Made by a program: the position numbers and the translations under genes. Below, piece after piece: positions 17,570 through 28,374 of a stretch of DNA of 64,000 nucleotides. The notes below the pieces were generated by a model. That model was not told where the DNA came from. It saw only the letters and a program-made list of their open reading frames with translations, and made no database searches. Position 1 is the first letter of the stretch, and every line of letters begins with the position of its first letter. The stretch covers positions 56,945-120,944 of the forward strand of contig CAJXMJ010000004.1 of NCBI GenBank assembly GCA_913056455.1, read 5' to 3'. This DNA comes from an uncultured Fodinibius sp. GTDB taxonomy: Bacteria > Bacteroidota > Rhodothermia > Balneolales > Balneolaceae.

Positions 17570-19246
17570 TTACTTATCTGCAGAATATACTTTTTTACCA
17601 TCCATCCAGGTCTCGAGCACGTTGATTTGCCAGATCTCAATTTCCGGCACTTCAAAATAGTCACGATCTATGAGGATGAAATCAGCCCATTTCCCCGGCT
17701 CTAAACTCCCGAGCATATCTTCCTGATGTGCAGCATAAGCAGCATCCAATGTAAATGAACGAAGGGCCTGTTTACGTGTCAAACTTTCAGATGGGTACCA
17801 ACCGCCTTCGGGATTTCCTTGATGATCTTGCCGTGTTACCGCTGAGTATAAGCCGTAAAATGGATTCACATGCTCGACAGGGAAATCTGATCCGGAAGCC
17901 AACGTGGTCCCCTGATCAAGAAATGTTTTCCAGGCATAACCCCCTTTAATGCGTTCAGGGCCTACGCGATCTTCTGCCATATTCATATCACTTGTAGCAT
18001 GCGTGGGTTGCATAGACGCGATAATATCAAGCTCATTGAATCGTGGAATATCTTTTGGTGAGACAATCTGTGCATGTTCAATCCTGTTTCTAAGACCTTG
18101 TTCATCCAGACTGTCTTTCGCATTTTCAAAGGCGTTGAGCACCTGTCGATTGGCTGCATCTCCAATAGCATGAACGTTTGTCTGGAATCCATTCGACATT
18201 GTTTTTAAAACCATCTTATTCATCTCCTCCTGAGTATGGAACAGTAAGCCCGTATTGTCGGGATCGTCAGAATAAGGTTCCAGCATAGCGGCCCCGCGAC
18301 TGCCCAACGCGCCGTCACCATATATTTTAACGCTTCGCAATGCCAGAAGGTCATCAGCGTAAGAAGTAATAGGACCATTCTCTGCAAGCTTATCAAAGGT
18401 ATCTCCGGCACCGCCAATCATCGCATAAATGCGCGTCGACAATTTTCCTTCATCGGCAAACTTTTTGTAAAGCTCCCATGTGTCTGCTGAAACACCCGCA
18501 TCATGAACACTCGTCAACCCTTTGCTACGCATTCGCTGAAGAGCGTTTTTCAACGCCAGCTGTTGCTCTTCATCTGTTGGCTCTGGAATGTGTGAAGCAA
18601 TAAGTTGCTCAGCTTCATCGACAAAAACCCCCGTGGGTTTCCCGTTTTCATCTCGAATAATTTTTCCACCTTCCGGCGCTTCCGTTTCTGCGGTAATTCC
18701 TGCAATTTCCATTGCTTTGCTGTTTGCCCATCCCGCATGACCATCGACCCGGCTCAACCAAACCGGTCGATCACTAACCACCTCATCAAGATCTTCGGCT
18801 GTGGGGAAATCGCCATCGCCCCAATGCGTATGATTCCAGCCCCGACCTTCAATCCACTTCAGATTGGGATTTTCAGATGCATATTCCTCGATATGCGTCA
18901 ATGCCGAGTCCAGCGACTTGATACCCATCAAATCTACATTCATAAGCATATTGCCTAATCCCATTACGTGGGCATGGGCGTCAATCAGACCGGGTAACAT
19001 AACCTTTCCCTCCCCATCAATCACCTCTGTAGAAGCATCAGCAGTGAATGTGGTATCACTATAAACATCTACAACCTTACCCCCTTTGAATTCGAGGGCA
19101 CTAAATTGCATCATATCGCCATCATAGAAGGTATATCCTGTAACATTTTGGATGACTGTTGTTTTTGAAGATTGATCACTCTGGCAAGCAAAACCTACAA
19201 AAGCCACACAAAAAACAGCTATAACTGAAAGTCGAAGAGTATACAT
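17570..19246 (-). CDS. YtcJ-like amidohydrolase, probable lipoprotein
   Basis: A 558-residue metal-dependent hydrolase of the amidohydrolase_3 (YtcJ) family. The metal-binding IDAHAHVMG motif follows an N-terminal composite beta domain, and the C-terminal SGSDFPVEHVNPF motif is present. The N terminus is a hydrophobic export signal ending GFAC (Cys21) followed by QSDQSS, so it may be lipid-anchored although the lipobox is imperfect. The substrate is unknown; related proteins act on N-substituted formamides or similar amides. It is upstream of nadE with a 10-base gap. Confidence 0.85.
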   Translation of the reverse strand: MYTLRLSVIAVFCVAFVGFACQSDQSSKTTVIQNVTGYTFYDGDMMQFSALEFKGGKVVDVYSDTTFTADASTEVIDGEGKVMLPGLIDAHAHVMGLGNMLMNVDLMGIKSLDSALTHIEEYASENPNLKWIEGRGWNHTHWGDGDFPTAEDLDEVVSDRPVWLSRVDGHAGWANSKAMEIAGITAETEAPEGGKIIRDENGKPTGVFVDEAEQLIASHIPEPTDEEQQLALKNALQRMRSKGLTSVHDAGVSADTWELYKKFADEGKLSTRIYAMIGGAGDTFDKLAENGPITSYADDLLALRSVKIYGDGALGSRGAAMLEPYSDDPDNTGLLFHTQEEMNKMVLKTMSNGFQTNVHAIGDAANRQVLNAFENAKDSLDEQGLRNRIEHAQIVSPKDIPRFNELDIIASMQPTHATSDMNMAEDRVGPERIKGGYAWKTFLDQGTTLASGSDFPVEHVNPFYGLYSAVTRQDHQGNPEGGWYPSESLTRKQALRSFTLDAAYAAHQEDMLGSLEPGKWADFILIDRDYFEVPEIEIWQINVLETWMDGKKVYSADK

Positions 19247-19338
19247 AAGAATAGATGTGGTTAAAAATTAAGCTTCTAAATTTATGACAATCCCATTAGG
19301 ATTAAAAAATAGATTATTATCCTACACGTAAGAAGCTA

Positions 19339-19800
19339 TTAAAATACAGGATAGTTAAACCGTCGGTCCCAATTTTGTATTTTTTCTATAAGGCTGGAAG
19401 GAGCAAAATCTAACTCCGAGAGTTTATCAACAGGCATCCATTGCAGATCGTGCAGTAGCTGACGATCCCAAGATAGCTCAGGATCTTTACCTAATTTTTC
19501 GGTACCGCTCGTTTTTTTTACTTCAAAGAAACATTCCACAGCGTGATACGGCTGACGCAAAAGCTCATTCACATGCACTAACTCATGGACTTCCACAGAA
19601 AGATTCGTCTCTTCTTTAAATTCTCGTTTAAGACAATCCTTCATCGGTTCGCCAAACGTAAGCCCGCCGCCCGGTGGCATCCAAACCAATTTATCAGTAA
19701 TGGGAGAGTGGATTTGCGCTAACAATACTTCGTCATTTTGGATCAGCACTCCACAAATCCGTACTCGCAATTTATTGGTAAATGTCTGGTCTGCCACCAT
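19339..19800 (-). CDS. NUDIX hydrolase
   Basis: A 153-residue NUDIX protein, a family that hydrolyses nucleoside diphosphates linked to other groups. The Nudix box can be read as G-x5-E-x7-REFKEET from GGLTFGE onward; the glycine near the end of the classical box is Asn here, while the metal-binding Glu residues are kept. The substrate cannot be inferred. It starts 12 bases after the pyrG stop, so it is probably cotranscribed with CTP synthase, consistent with a nucleotide role. Confidence 0.88.
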   Translation of the reverse strand: MVADQTFTNKLRVRICGVLIQNDEVLLAQIHSPITDKLVWMPPGGGLTFGEPMKDCLKREFKEETNLSVEVHELVHVNELLRQPYHAVECFFEVKKTSGTEKLGKDPELSWDRQLLHDLQWMPVDKLSELDFAPSSLIEKIQNWDRRFNYPVF

Positions 19801-19812
19801 AACTTGTCCTAA

Positions 19813-21471
<1,659 letters not shown>

Positions 21472-21580
21472 TCAGTTTGATTAGGTAAAATTAAAAATAG
21501 AATGTTTCCGCTCACCATTCAAACCCGAATGAATATTTTTTGAAAATTTATCCCAAAATACGCCTTAATATTGTCGGCCA

Positions 21581-21599
21581 GGAATAGTATTATTATTCC
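21581..21599. promoter_or_regulatory. Inverted repeat in the pyrG-dnaE divergent region
   Basis: GGAATA and TATTCC separated by 7 bases, 31 bases upstream of the dnaE start. It could be an operator or a chance match; 6-bp arms are common in AT-rich DNA. No clear Shine-Dalgarno precedes dnaE: the bases just upstream read CCTCCT, the complement of the usual motif. Confidence 0.25.
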
Positions 21600-21629
21600 A
21601 ATCTAAGGATCAAAAGAAAAGCCTCCTAA

Positions 21630-24600
21630 ATGAATTTCTCACACCTCCATAATCATACACAGTTTAGTATGCTCGACGGTGCCGCGAGCATCAACCAGCT
21701 GATCAAGAAATCCAAAAAGCACGGCATGCCCGGAATTGCCATTACTGATCATGGCAACATGTTTGGAGTACCAGAATTCGTAAACACAGCTAATAAACAT
21801 GACGTCAAACCTATTATCGGCTGTGAATTCTATGTAACCCCTTCCGGGATGGAGGACAAAAAAGATCGCACCCGCTATCATCAGGTGCTGCTGGCTAAAA
21901 ACATGACCGGGTATAAAAACCTATCCAAACTGTGTTCATTAGGTTATACCGAGGGGCTATATTACAAACCGCGCATTGATAAAGAGACCCTGGCCGAGCA
22001 TGCTGAAGGACTTATTGCCACTACCTGTTGTATTGCCAGCGAAATTAACCAGACAATTATCAATAAAGGTGAGAAAGAAGCACGTGCCATTTTTGAATGG
22101 TACCTCAATCTTTTTGGGGATGATTATTACATCGAACTGCAGCGTCACGGACTCAATGACCAAGATCGTTGCAACGAAATCCTCGTAAAATGGTCGAAAG
22201 AATATAATGTCAAAATGGTGGCCACAAATGATTGCCACTATGTAGATGAAGAGGATTCAGAAGCTCATGACATTTTGCTGGCCCTGCAGACAAATGCAGA
22301 CATCAATGATCCCAATCGGTTTCGATTTACGGATGACAACAACAACCTGAATACCGATTTCTACCTGAAAACACCTGAGGAGATGGAGGAACTGTTCAGC
22401 GATCTTCCCCAGGCTATTGACAATACCAACGAGATCATCGAAAAGGTCGACAATATTGATCTCAGTTCTGAGCTCTTGCTTCCGCATTACAGCATCCCGG
22501 ACCAGTTTGACTCGATGGATGAATACCTTCGTCATTTGACGTATGAGGGAGCAAAAAAGCGCTACGGAGAAATCACACAGGAAGTTAGCGAACGAATTGA
22601 GCAGGAACTAGGCATTATTAGTCGGATGGATTTCTCCGGCTACTTTCTAATTACCCAGGATTTTACGACTGAAGCTCGAAAACGCGATGTTTTCGTTGGA
22701 CCGGGGCGAGGTTCCGCTGCAGGCTCCGTTGTTGCCTACTGCTTGGGAATTATCAATGTAGATCCTATGCGGCACGATTTGCTATTTGAGCGTTTTCTAA
22801 ATCCCGAGCGCGTTAGCCCGCCGGATATTGATATCGACTTTGATGACAGCGGCCGCCAGGAAGTAATTGATTACGTTGTTGAAGAATACGGCCGCCAGAA
22901 TGTGGCTCAGATTGTAACCTATGGCACGATGAAAGCCAAAACGGCCATTCGTGATGTGGGGCGTGTCTTGGGAGTACCGCTGCAGGAAGTAAATCGAATC
23001 ACGAAACTTTTTCCAGACCAACCGGGCCTTAATACTTTTGATAAGGTCTTGGATAAATCAAGGAATCCGGAGTCGGCAAATGATATTCAGGAATTATTTG
23101 AACATCCGGATCCCCAGATTCAGAAGATGATGCGATTTGCCCGCACGCTGGAAGGTTCGGCCCGACAGACGGGAGTGCACGCTGCGGGCGTGATTATCGC
23201 ACCGGGTGAAATCAGCGAATATGTGCCGGTGGCACTATCCAAAGACAAAGAGTTGATTACCCAGTACGACGGTCCGCATGCTGAGGAATGCGGATTACTT
23301 AAAATGGATTTTCTTGGACTAAAAACACTGTCCATTCTTAAAACATCCATAAAATACGTCGAGAAAAATCACGGTATCCATTACGAGTTAGATGAAATCC
23401 CTGAGAACGACGAAAAGACCTTTGAGCTCTATCAGAAGGGAAACACCATTGGCACTTTTCAGTTTGAGTCGGATGGCATGCGCAAGTATCTCAAACAGCT
23501 GAAACCGACCGAACTCGATGACTTAATTGCCATGAACGCCCTCTATCGTCCGGGTCCCATGCAATTTATCCCGGAATATATCGACCGTAAGCACGGGCGC
23601 TCAGACGTAGAATACCCACATCCTGATTTGGAAGAGCTCCTGAAGCCGACCTACGGCATTATGATCTACCAGGAGCAGATTATGAAGGCAGCTCAAAAAA
23701 TCGCCAATTACTCCCTCGGTGAAGCGGATTTGCTACGTCGGGCCATGGGTAAGAAGAAGAAAAAGGTGATGGATGAGCAGCGCGAAATTTTTACCAAGCG
23801 CGCTATCGACAACGGCGTTTCCGAAGAAAAAGCCGAAGAGCTTTTCGATATCATGGCCGAATTTGCCAATTACGGCTTTAATAAATCGCACTCTGCGGCT
23901 TACTCCGTAGTCGCATATCAGACCGCCTTTTTTAAAGCCAATTACCCGGCAGAATATATGGCGGCTGTCCTCAGCCATAACATGGGTGACATTGACAAAG
24001 TGTCGAAATTTATTGAGGAGTGTAACCGTATGGGCATTACCGTGGATCCACCCAACATTAACAGCGGACAAGGTAAATTTGTGGCTGTGGATGGACGCAT
24101 TCAATACGGTATGGAAGCTATTAAGGGTGTAGGATCAAATGTAGTTGAGGAGATTGTCAAAGAGCGTGAAGAAAACGGGACATTTGAATCTATCTATGAT
24201 TTCGCACGGCGTGTGGACTCCAGCGTCTGCAACAAACGAACCCTGGAAAGTCTTTTCCAGGCTGGAGCATTTGATGAGCTGAATCCCAATCGTCGGCAGC
24301 TTTTACAGCATATGGAGATTCTACTCAGTTATGGTTCGCGTGTACAGGAGATGGAAAACTCCAACCAATCAGATCTATTCGGCGATGGTGGCGATAATTC
24401 ATCAGCCATAGATGAACCTCAACTGGAGCCGGTTGAGCAATGGTCAAATATTGAACGTCTTAATAAGGAACGAGAACTGATCGGCTTCTATCTAAGCGGC
24501 CATCCCTTAGATAAATTTCAGGAAGATGTTCGTATTTTTTGTTCGCATACCTTAGATGCCGAAAAACTCAACCAACTTAATGATGGAACAGACGTCCGTG

Positions 24601-25112
24601 TTGCCGGCATTATTACCAAAGTAAATCGTGTAACAGATAAAAAAGGACGTCCCTTTGCTTTCCTCGAAATGGAGGATCGCCACGGACATGTGGAAGTTGT
24701 TGTATTTAATGAAGTCTATGATCGGTGCCTCGGTATGATCCAAGAAGATACGCGTGTTGTAGTTGATGGCAGCTTTGACTCATCCCGCGGAAAGCTACAG
24801 GTTATCGCCAATGGCTTTGAACGTATTGAGAGTATGCGCGAAAAATACCAGGATCAGATAGAGTTGAAGCTGGATATCGACACTAACTATGTTGATGAAG
24901 ATGATCTGGAGCAAATGGCGCAACTTTTTAAAGAGAATCAGGGAGAAACGAATGTACGCTTCAACGTGTTGAGCAGTGAGGCTAAACGGCCATTTGCTAT
25001 GCACGTTCGTAAATTTGTTATTGATCCCAATGAAGAATTGTTGGAAGGTTTAAGATCTATTGTAGGAAAAGAAGCCGTTGCTTTAAACCGTTATAATGGT
25101 AACGGCAGGTAA
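21630..25112 (+). CDS. dnaE: DNA polymerase III alpha subunit
   Basis: A 1160-residue replicative polymerase. The N-terminal PHP domain begins with HLHNH (residues 5-9). The palm domain has the PDIDIDF motif (about 398-404) with catalytic Asp401 and Asp403, and GRGSAAGS lies just before it. The fingers and beta-binding region include PTYGIMIYQEQIM and the NYGFNKSHSAAY block. A C-terminal OB-fold (about 985-1065) contains VRVAGIITKV. Length matches standard DnaE1. It is probably monocistronic or followed by trxA after 124 bases. Confidence 0.97.
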   Translation: MNFSHLHNHTQFSMLDGAASINQLIKKSKKHGMPGIAITDHGNMFGVPEFVNTANKHDVKPIIGCEFYVTPSGMEDKKDRTRYHQVLLAKNMTGYKNLSKLCSLGYTEGLYYKPRIDKETLAEHAEGLIATTCCIASEINQTIINKGEKEARAIFEWYLNLFGDDYYIELQRHGLNDQDRCNEILVKWSKEYNVKMVATNDCHYVDEEDSEAHDILLALQTNADINDPNRFRFTDDNNNLNTDFYLKTPEEMEELFSDLPQAIDNTNEIIEKVDNIDLSSELLLPHYSIPDQFDSMDEYLRHLTYEGAKKRYGEITQEVSERIEQELGIISRMDFSGYFLITQDFTTEARKRDVFVGPGRGSAAGSVVAYCLGIINVDPMRHDLLFERFLNPERVSPPDIDIDFDDSGRQEVIDYVVEEYGRQNVAQIVTYGTMKAKTAIRDVGRVLGVPLQEVNRITKLFPDQPGLNTFDKVLDKSRNPESANDIQELFEHPDPQIQKMMRFARTLEGSARQTGVHAAGVIIAPGEISEYVPVALSKDKELITQYDGPHAEECGLLKMDFLGLKTLSILKTSIKYVEKNHGIHYELDEIPENDEKTFELYQKGNTIGTFQFESDGMRKYLKQLKPTELDDLIAMNALYRPGPMQFIPEYIDRKHGRSDVEYPHPDLEELLKPTYGIMIYQEQIMKAAQKIANYSLGEADLLRRAMGKKKKKVMDEQREIFTKRAIDNGVSEEKAEELFDIMAEFANYGFNKSHSAAYSVVAYQTAFFKANYPAEYMAAVLSHNMGDIDKVSKFIEECNRMGITVDPPNINSGQGKFVAVDGRIQYGMEAIKGVGSNVVEEIVKEREENGTFESIYDFARRVDSSVCNKRTLESLFQAGAFDELNPNRRQLLQHMEILLSYGSRVQEMENSNQSDLFGDGGDNSSAIDEPQLEPVEQWSNIERLNKERELIGFYLSGHPLDKFQEDVRIFCSHTLDAEKLNQLNDGTDVRVAGIITKVNRVTDKKGRPFAFLEMEDRHGHVEVVVFNEVYDRCLGMIQEDTRVVVDGSFDSSRGKLQVIANGFERIESMREKYQDQIELKLDIDTNYVDEDDLEQMAQLFKENQGETNVRFNVLSSEAKRPFAMHVRKFVIDPNEELLEGLRSIVGKEAVALNRYNGNGR

Positions 25113-25197
25113 GATAAGTTTTGATAATGAATTCTATAATAAGAAACGATGTGATAATTGGATGATATTATCCGATATTAACATTGTTGAATTGAAG

Positions 25198-25211
25198 GTT
25201 ATTTAAATAAC
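25198..25211. promoter_or_regulatory. 14-bp palindrome upstream of trxA
   Basis: GTTATTTAAATAAC is a perfect palindrome ending 25 bases before the trxA start. Its position suits an operator or leader element. A perfect 14-bp palindrome is expected several times by chance in 64 kb, so the support is positional only. Confidence 0.25.
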
Positions 25212-25236
25212 AATTAATGAAGATGAAAGAAATATT

Positions 25237-25572
25237 ATGAGTAAAGCAATCGAATTCACAGACGATTCTTTTGAAGACGAAGTCATTAATGCCGATGCTG
25301 AAAAACCTGTATTGGTCGATTTCTGGGCAGAATGGTGTGGCCCCTGCAAAATGGTTGGACCAGTAGTTGAAGAACTGGCCGAGGAGTTTGAAGGAAAAGC
25401 AAAAATTGGCAAAGTAGATGTTGACTCTAATCCTGAAACTTCTACAAAATACGGTATTAGAAGCATTCCGTCCCTGCTTATTTTCAAGGACGGCGAAGTA
25501 GTTGATCAAATTGTTGGAGCAGTACCAAAAGCACAACTAAAGAAACAGCTGGAAGCTCAACTGGCGAACTAA
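25237..25572 (+). CDS. trxA: Thioredoxin
   Basis: A 111-residue cytosolic thioredoxin, the general disulfide reductase that serves ribonucleotide reductase, peroxiredoxins and other targets. The active site WCGPC is at 33-37 (Cys34, Cys37), and the cis-proline loop SIPSLLIF is present. The purine-rich stretch GAAGATGAAAGAA upstream of the ATG is a weak ribosome-binding region. A strong hairpin terminator follows, so it is the end of a transcript. Confidence 0.96.
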   Translation: MSKAIEFTDDSFEDEVINADAEKPVLVDFWAEWCGPCKMVGPVVEELAEEFEGKAKIGKVDVDSNPETSTKYGIRSIPSLLIFKDGEVVDQIVGAVPKAQLKKQLEAQLAN

Positions 25573-25603
25573 ACCGCTTTCAGTTATATTGAGCAATTTA
25601 AAC

Positions 25604-25637
25604 AAAGGGCGATGAGGTTTTTACTTCATCGCCCTTT
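25604..25637. terminator. Strong bidirectional terminator after trxA
   Basis: A perfect 12-bp stem (AAAGGGCGATGA / TCATCGCCCTTT) that can extend to 15 pairs including one G-T, leaving a TTTT loop, followed by a T-rich run. It separates convergent trxA (+) and the RsbW-like gene (-) and can serve both. Confidence 0.9.
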
Positions 25638-25661
25638 TGTTTTTAAGTTTTTATCCTTTTT

Positions 25662-26081
25662 TCAGTTATCTAACCGAAAAATAATCGTTGCCTTGGAACC
25701 CCCTTTCGAAAATTCCAAATCATCGGCATACTGCCTGATCAGATAAACTCCTCTTCCGCTCTCATTCAATAAGTTCTCTTCTTTTAGGGGGTCAGGAATT
25801 TCTTCGGGATCAAAACCTTCGCCTTCATCTTCAACACTGATTGTCAGAATCCGATTTTCTTCGTCCAATGCTGAATGTACAACAACTTGCTTTTCCGGAT
25901 TCTTATTATTGCCATGAATAATTGCATTATTTACGGCCTCGCTAAGTGAGAGCATAATACGACTGGAATCCTCATCATTTATATCAGCCCATTGCTTGAG
26001 TTCATTGATAAACGGCTCTAACCGCTCCATCTCTTCAAACTTGGAATCTAAAACAAGTTTTTTAGTATCAGATTTTGACAT
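25662..26081 (-). CDS. RsbW-like ATP-binding anti-sigma regulatory kinase
   Basis: A 139-residue GHKL ATPase domain of the RsbW/SpoIIAB type. The N-box SEAVNNAIIHGNN holds the Mg-binding Asn. VEDEGEGFDP is the G1 box, and GRGVYLIRQYAD is the G2 box. Such proteins bind and phosphorylate STAS-domain anti-anti-sigma factors, or sit at the output of two-component-like switches. No STAS protein, sigma factor or phosphatase is adjacent, so the partner is encoded elsewhere. It lies 58 bases downstream of glutamate dehydrogenase. Confidence 0.85.
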   Translation of the reverse strand: MSKSDTKKLVLDSKFEEMERLEPFINELKQWADINDEDSSRIMLSLSEAVNNAIIHGNNKNPEKQVVVHSALDEENRILTISVEDEGEGFDPEEIPDPLKEENLLNESGRGVYLIRQYADDLEFSKGGSKATIIFRLDN

Positions 26082-26139
26082 GAATAAAAGGTATAAGGCT
26101 GATTGTCTCTCATCGAGATATTCCTAAAATGCAAAATGA

Positions 26140-27447
26140 CTAAGCATACAATCCGCGAAGTTTTAGCGTCATAGCTACTTTATTAATTCCAAACACGTAT
26201 GCAGCCTGACGTAGCGTAATATCATATTCATTACGTACTTCAAACAGGTTGTCAAATGCATTGCGCATCATCCTGTTAAGACGACGATTTACACGTTCTT
26301 CAGTCCAGAAATATCCTTGTCTATCCTGCACCCATTCGAAGTACGAAACGGTTACACCGCCTGCATTTGCAAGAATATCAGGTACTACCATAATTCCTTT
26401 ATCCTCCAGTATGGAATCGGCATTGGCCGTTACCGGACCGTTTGCACCTTCAGAAATAATTCGGGCATTGATATCACCGGCGTTTTCGCGATTAATCTGA
26501 TCCTCTTTTGCCGCAGGAATTAATACATCGCACTCCATCTGCAGCAGCTCGTCGTTGGAGATCTTCTCAGCTTCAGGATATCCCTCAAGCGAATTATCGT
26601 TATTTTTGGCATACTCTATTGCCGCTGGAATATCGATACCGTTTTCATTGTAATAGCCACCTGAGATGTCACTGATAGCAATAACCTTCGCACCCTGCTC
26701 GTACATAAGCTTTGCACTTACAGAACCAACATTCCCAAAACCCTGAACGGCAACAGTGCACTTGTTGGGCAAAATACCAACCTTATTAAGTGCCGCCAAT
26801 GTAACCGTTACCACGCCGCGACCTGTAGCTTCCTTACGTCCATGGGAGCCACCCAGAATAATAGGCTTACCCGTAACTACTGCCGTTTCCGTTTTATGAG
26901 CATTCATGCTATAGGTATCCATCACCCATGCCATAACTTGCTCATTTGTATTCATATCCGGAGCAGGAATATCACGGTCAGGCCCAAATACCTCGAGCAT
27001 GTTCGCTGTATAACGACGGGTAAGCCGCTCCAGCTCACCATCCGAAAGCTGTTTCGGGTCAACACGCACACCACCTTTGGCTCCACCAAAAGGCACATTG
27101 ACGATAGCACACTTCCAGGTCATCCACGCGGCCAATGCATTCACTTCTTCAAGCGTTACATCCGGTGCATAACGAATTCCACCCTTAGAGGGTCCCAGCA
27201 AATTATTGTGGATAACACGATATCCTTCAAAAACACGAATATCCCCACTGTCCATAACAATGGGGATAGAAACGGTAACCTGCTTAACAGGGCTAGCCAA
27301 ATATTGGAACATTCCTTCATCAAGCTCAAGCACTTCGGCAGCAAAACGAAAACGCTCTAACATTGATTCAAAAGGAGATTCTTCATCAAGTTTGGGCCCG
27401 GGTTCCTTATAATAACCGGTGGTGTACATATTTTTGTTGTAAGGCAT
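26140..27447 (-). CDS. gdhA: Glutamate dehydrogenase
   Basis: A 435-residue enzyme of the Glu/Leu/Phe/Val dehydrogenase family that interconverts glutamate with 2-oxoglutarate and ammonia. The substrate-binding GPSKGGIRYAP block, the MTWKCA lysine and the PFGGAKGGV catalytic block are all present. The Rossmann domain starts at VAVQGFGNVGS. Size and motifs resemble the hexameric RocG/GudB type. Coenzyme preference is not assigned. The closely related leucine dehydrogenases are shorter, so glutamate is the most likely substrate. Confidence 0.92.
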   Translation of the reverse strand: MPYNKNMYTTGYYKEPGPKLDEESPFESMLERFRFAAEVLELDEGMFQYLASPVKQVTVSIPIVMDSGDIRVFEGYRVIHNNLLGPSKGGIRYAPDVTLEEVNALAAWMTWKCAIVNVPFGGAKGGVRVDPKQLSDGELERLTRRYTANMLEVFGPDRDIPAPDMNTNEQVMAWVMDTYSMNAHKTETAVVTGKPIILGGSHGRKEATGRGVVTVTLAALNKVGILPNKCTVAVQGFGNVGSVSAKLMYEQGAKVIAISDISGGYYNENGIDIPAAIEYAKNNDNSLEGYPEAEKISNDELLQMECDVLIPAAKEDQINRENAGDINARIISEGANGPVTANADSILEDKGIMVVPDILANAGGVTVSYFEWVQDRQGYFWTEERVNRRLNRMMRNAFDNLFEVRNEYDITLRQAAYVFGINKVAMTLKLRGLYA

Positions 27448-27758
27448 AAATTGAGATTAAAAAAGTCTGATCTTGTTACTGTTAAATACTATAAATCTTT
27501 TGTGATATTAATTGTCTTTACAGCAATTTTTAAGAGACAGAAAGGTATAAAAAAATTATTAGATGATATAGGTAAGATTTGAGAAGCACATGTTCTTAAT
27601 TTCTGTCGTCACGTCTTAGATAATATAACATCATTCCCCCATTGTTACACAATAGCATGTTGCATTTGAATAAAATTTAATGTTGATTCTACACATTAAA
27701 CATACAGAGATACGTTATAACGTCTTTTCGAGGTTAATATCATTGCTGTAATAATAAC
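27448..27758. promoter_or_regulatory. Divergent intergenic region, gdhA / HNH gene
   Basis: 311 bases with no convincing gene. It must hold the promoters of both divergent genes. It is AT-rich and contains one perfect 12-bp palindrome, ACGTTATAACGT (27712-27723), 35 bases upstream of the HNH gene, which may be an operator but could be chance. I see no tRNA, riboswitch or repeat in it. Confidence 0.4.
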
Positions 27759-28265
27759 ATGGATACTATGGACGCAAATGTTCTGGTATTAAATAAAGAT
27801 TACCAACCATTAAGTATTTGCTCGGTACACCGATCGGTAAAACTTCTGTTCTTGGATAAAGCCGAAATGGTTCACGACTATCCTGAGCGAACCATTAGTA
27901 CAGTGTCTAAGGATTTTTCATATCCCTCGGTTATCCGCTTACGGCGATATATTAACATTCCTTATAATAAGATCGTCTTGTCACGCCACAATATTATGAA
28001 GCGAGACCATAAAACCTGCCAGTATTGTGGTTCTTCGAGAAATCTCACGATTGATCATGTATTACCGAAAAGTCGTGGTGGTAAAGACACGTGGGAGAAC
28101 CTCGTAACAGCCTGTAACACCTGCAATGTTGAAAAAGGAAATCGCACGCCCGAAGAAGCAAAAATGCCGTTGAATCAAAAACCATTTCGCCCCATCCATA
28201 TTACCTTTCTACAATCTATTCTTGGTGGTGTTCAGGAGGATTGGAAACCTTATCTCTACATGTAA
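27759..28265 (+). CDS. HNH endonuclease family protein
   Basis: A 168-residue protein with a C-terminal HNH nuclease fold and zinc-binding cysteines: Cys87/Cys90, His100 in TIDHVLPKS, Asn114 in WENLV, and Cys119/Cys122. The N-terminal half (VLVLNKDYQPLSI onward) is the usual front domain of a widespread stand-alone HNH family in Bacteroidota. The biological role is unclear. No methyltransferase or other restriction component is adjacent, so it is unlikely to be a restriction enzyme. A second ATG three codons in (27768) is an equally good start. Confidence 0.88.
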   Translation: MDTMDANVLVLNKDYQPLSICSVHRSVKLLFLDKAEMVHDYPERTISTVSKDFSYPSVIRLRRYINIPYNKIVLSRHNIMKRDHKTCQYCGSSRNLTIDHVLPKSRGGKDTWENLVTACNTCNVEKGNRTPEEAKMPLNQKPFRPIHITFLQSILGGVQEDWKPYLYM

Positions 28266-28330
28266 TATGCTAGACATATCTCCGTTAAGGAATACCAAAT
28301 TCTCTTCATAAGATATACATAAAAAACCCT

Positions 28331-28338
28331 TATCTTTG
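28331..28338 (+). promoter_or_regulatory. Possible Bacteroidota-type -7 element before mnmA
   Basis: TATCTTTG matches the TAnnTTTG consensus known for the main Bacteroidota sigma factor and lies 37 bases before the mnmA start. No good -33 TTG element is visible upstream, so the call is weak. The same bases lie inside a small AACCC / GGGTT hairpin (28325-28343) that could instead end the HNH transcript. Confidence 0.25.
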
Positions 28339-28374
28339 GGGTTCATTCACACTTTATAGAATTCAACCAGTATC

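Noticed and set aside
27712..27723. Perfect palindromes in intergenic DNA (ACGTTATAACGT here; GTTATTTAAATAAC at 25198; CAGCAATATTGCTG at 54059) as a shared operator family
   Set aside because: They share no consensus with each other, and a 14-bp palindrome is expected about four times by chance in 64 kb. They are listed only as weak local candidates.
27759..28265. HNH gene as part of a restriction system or mobile element
   Set aside because: There is no methyltransferase, integrase, transposase or terminal repeat around it. It belongs to a widespread stand-alone family.
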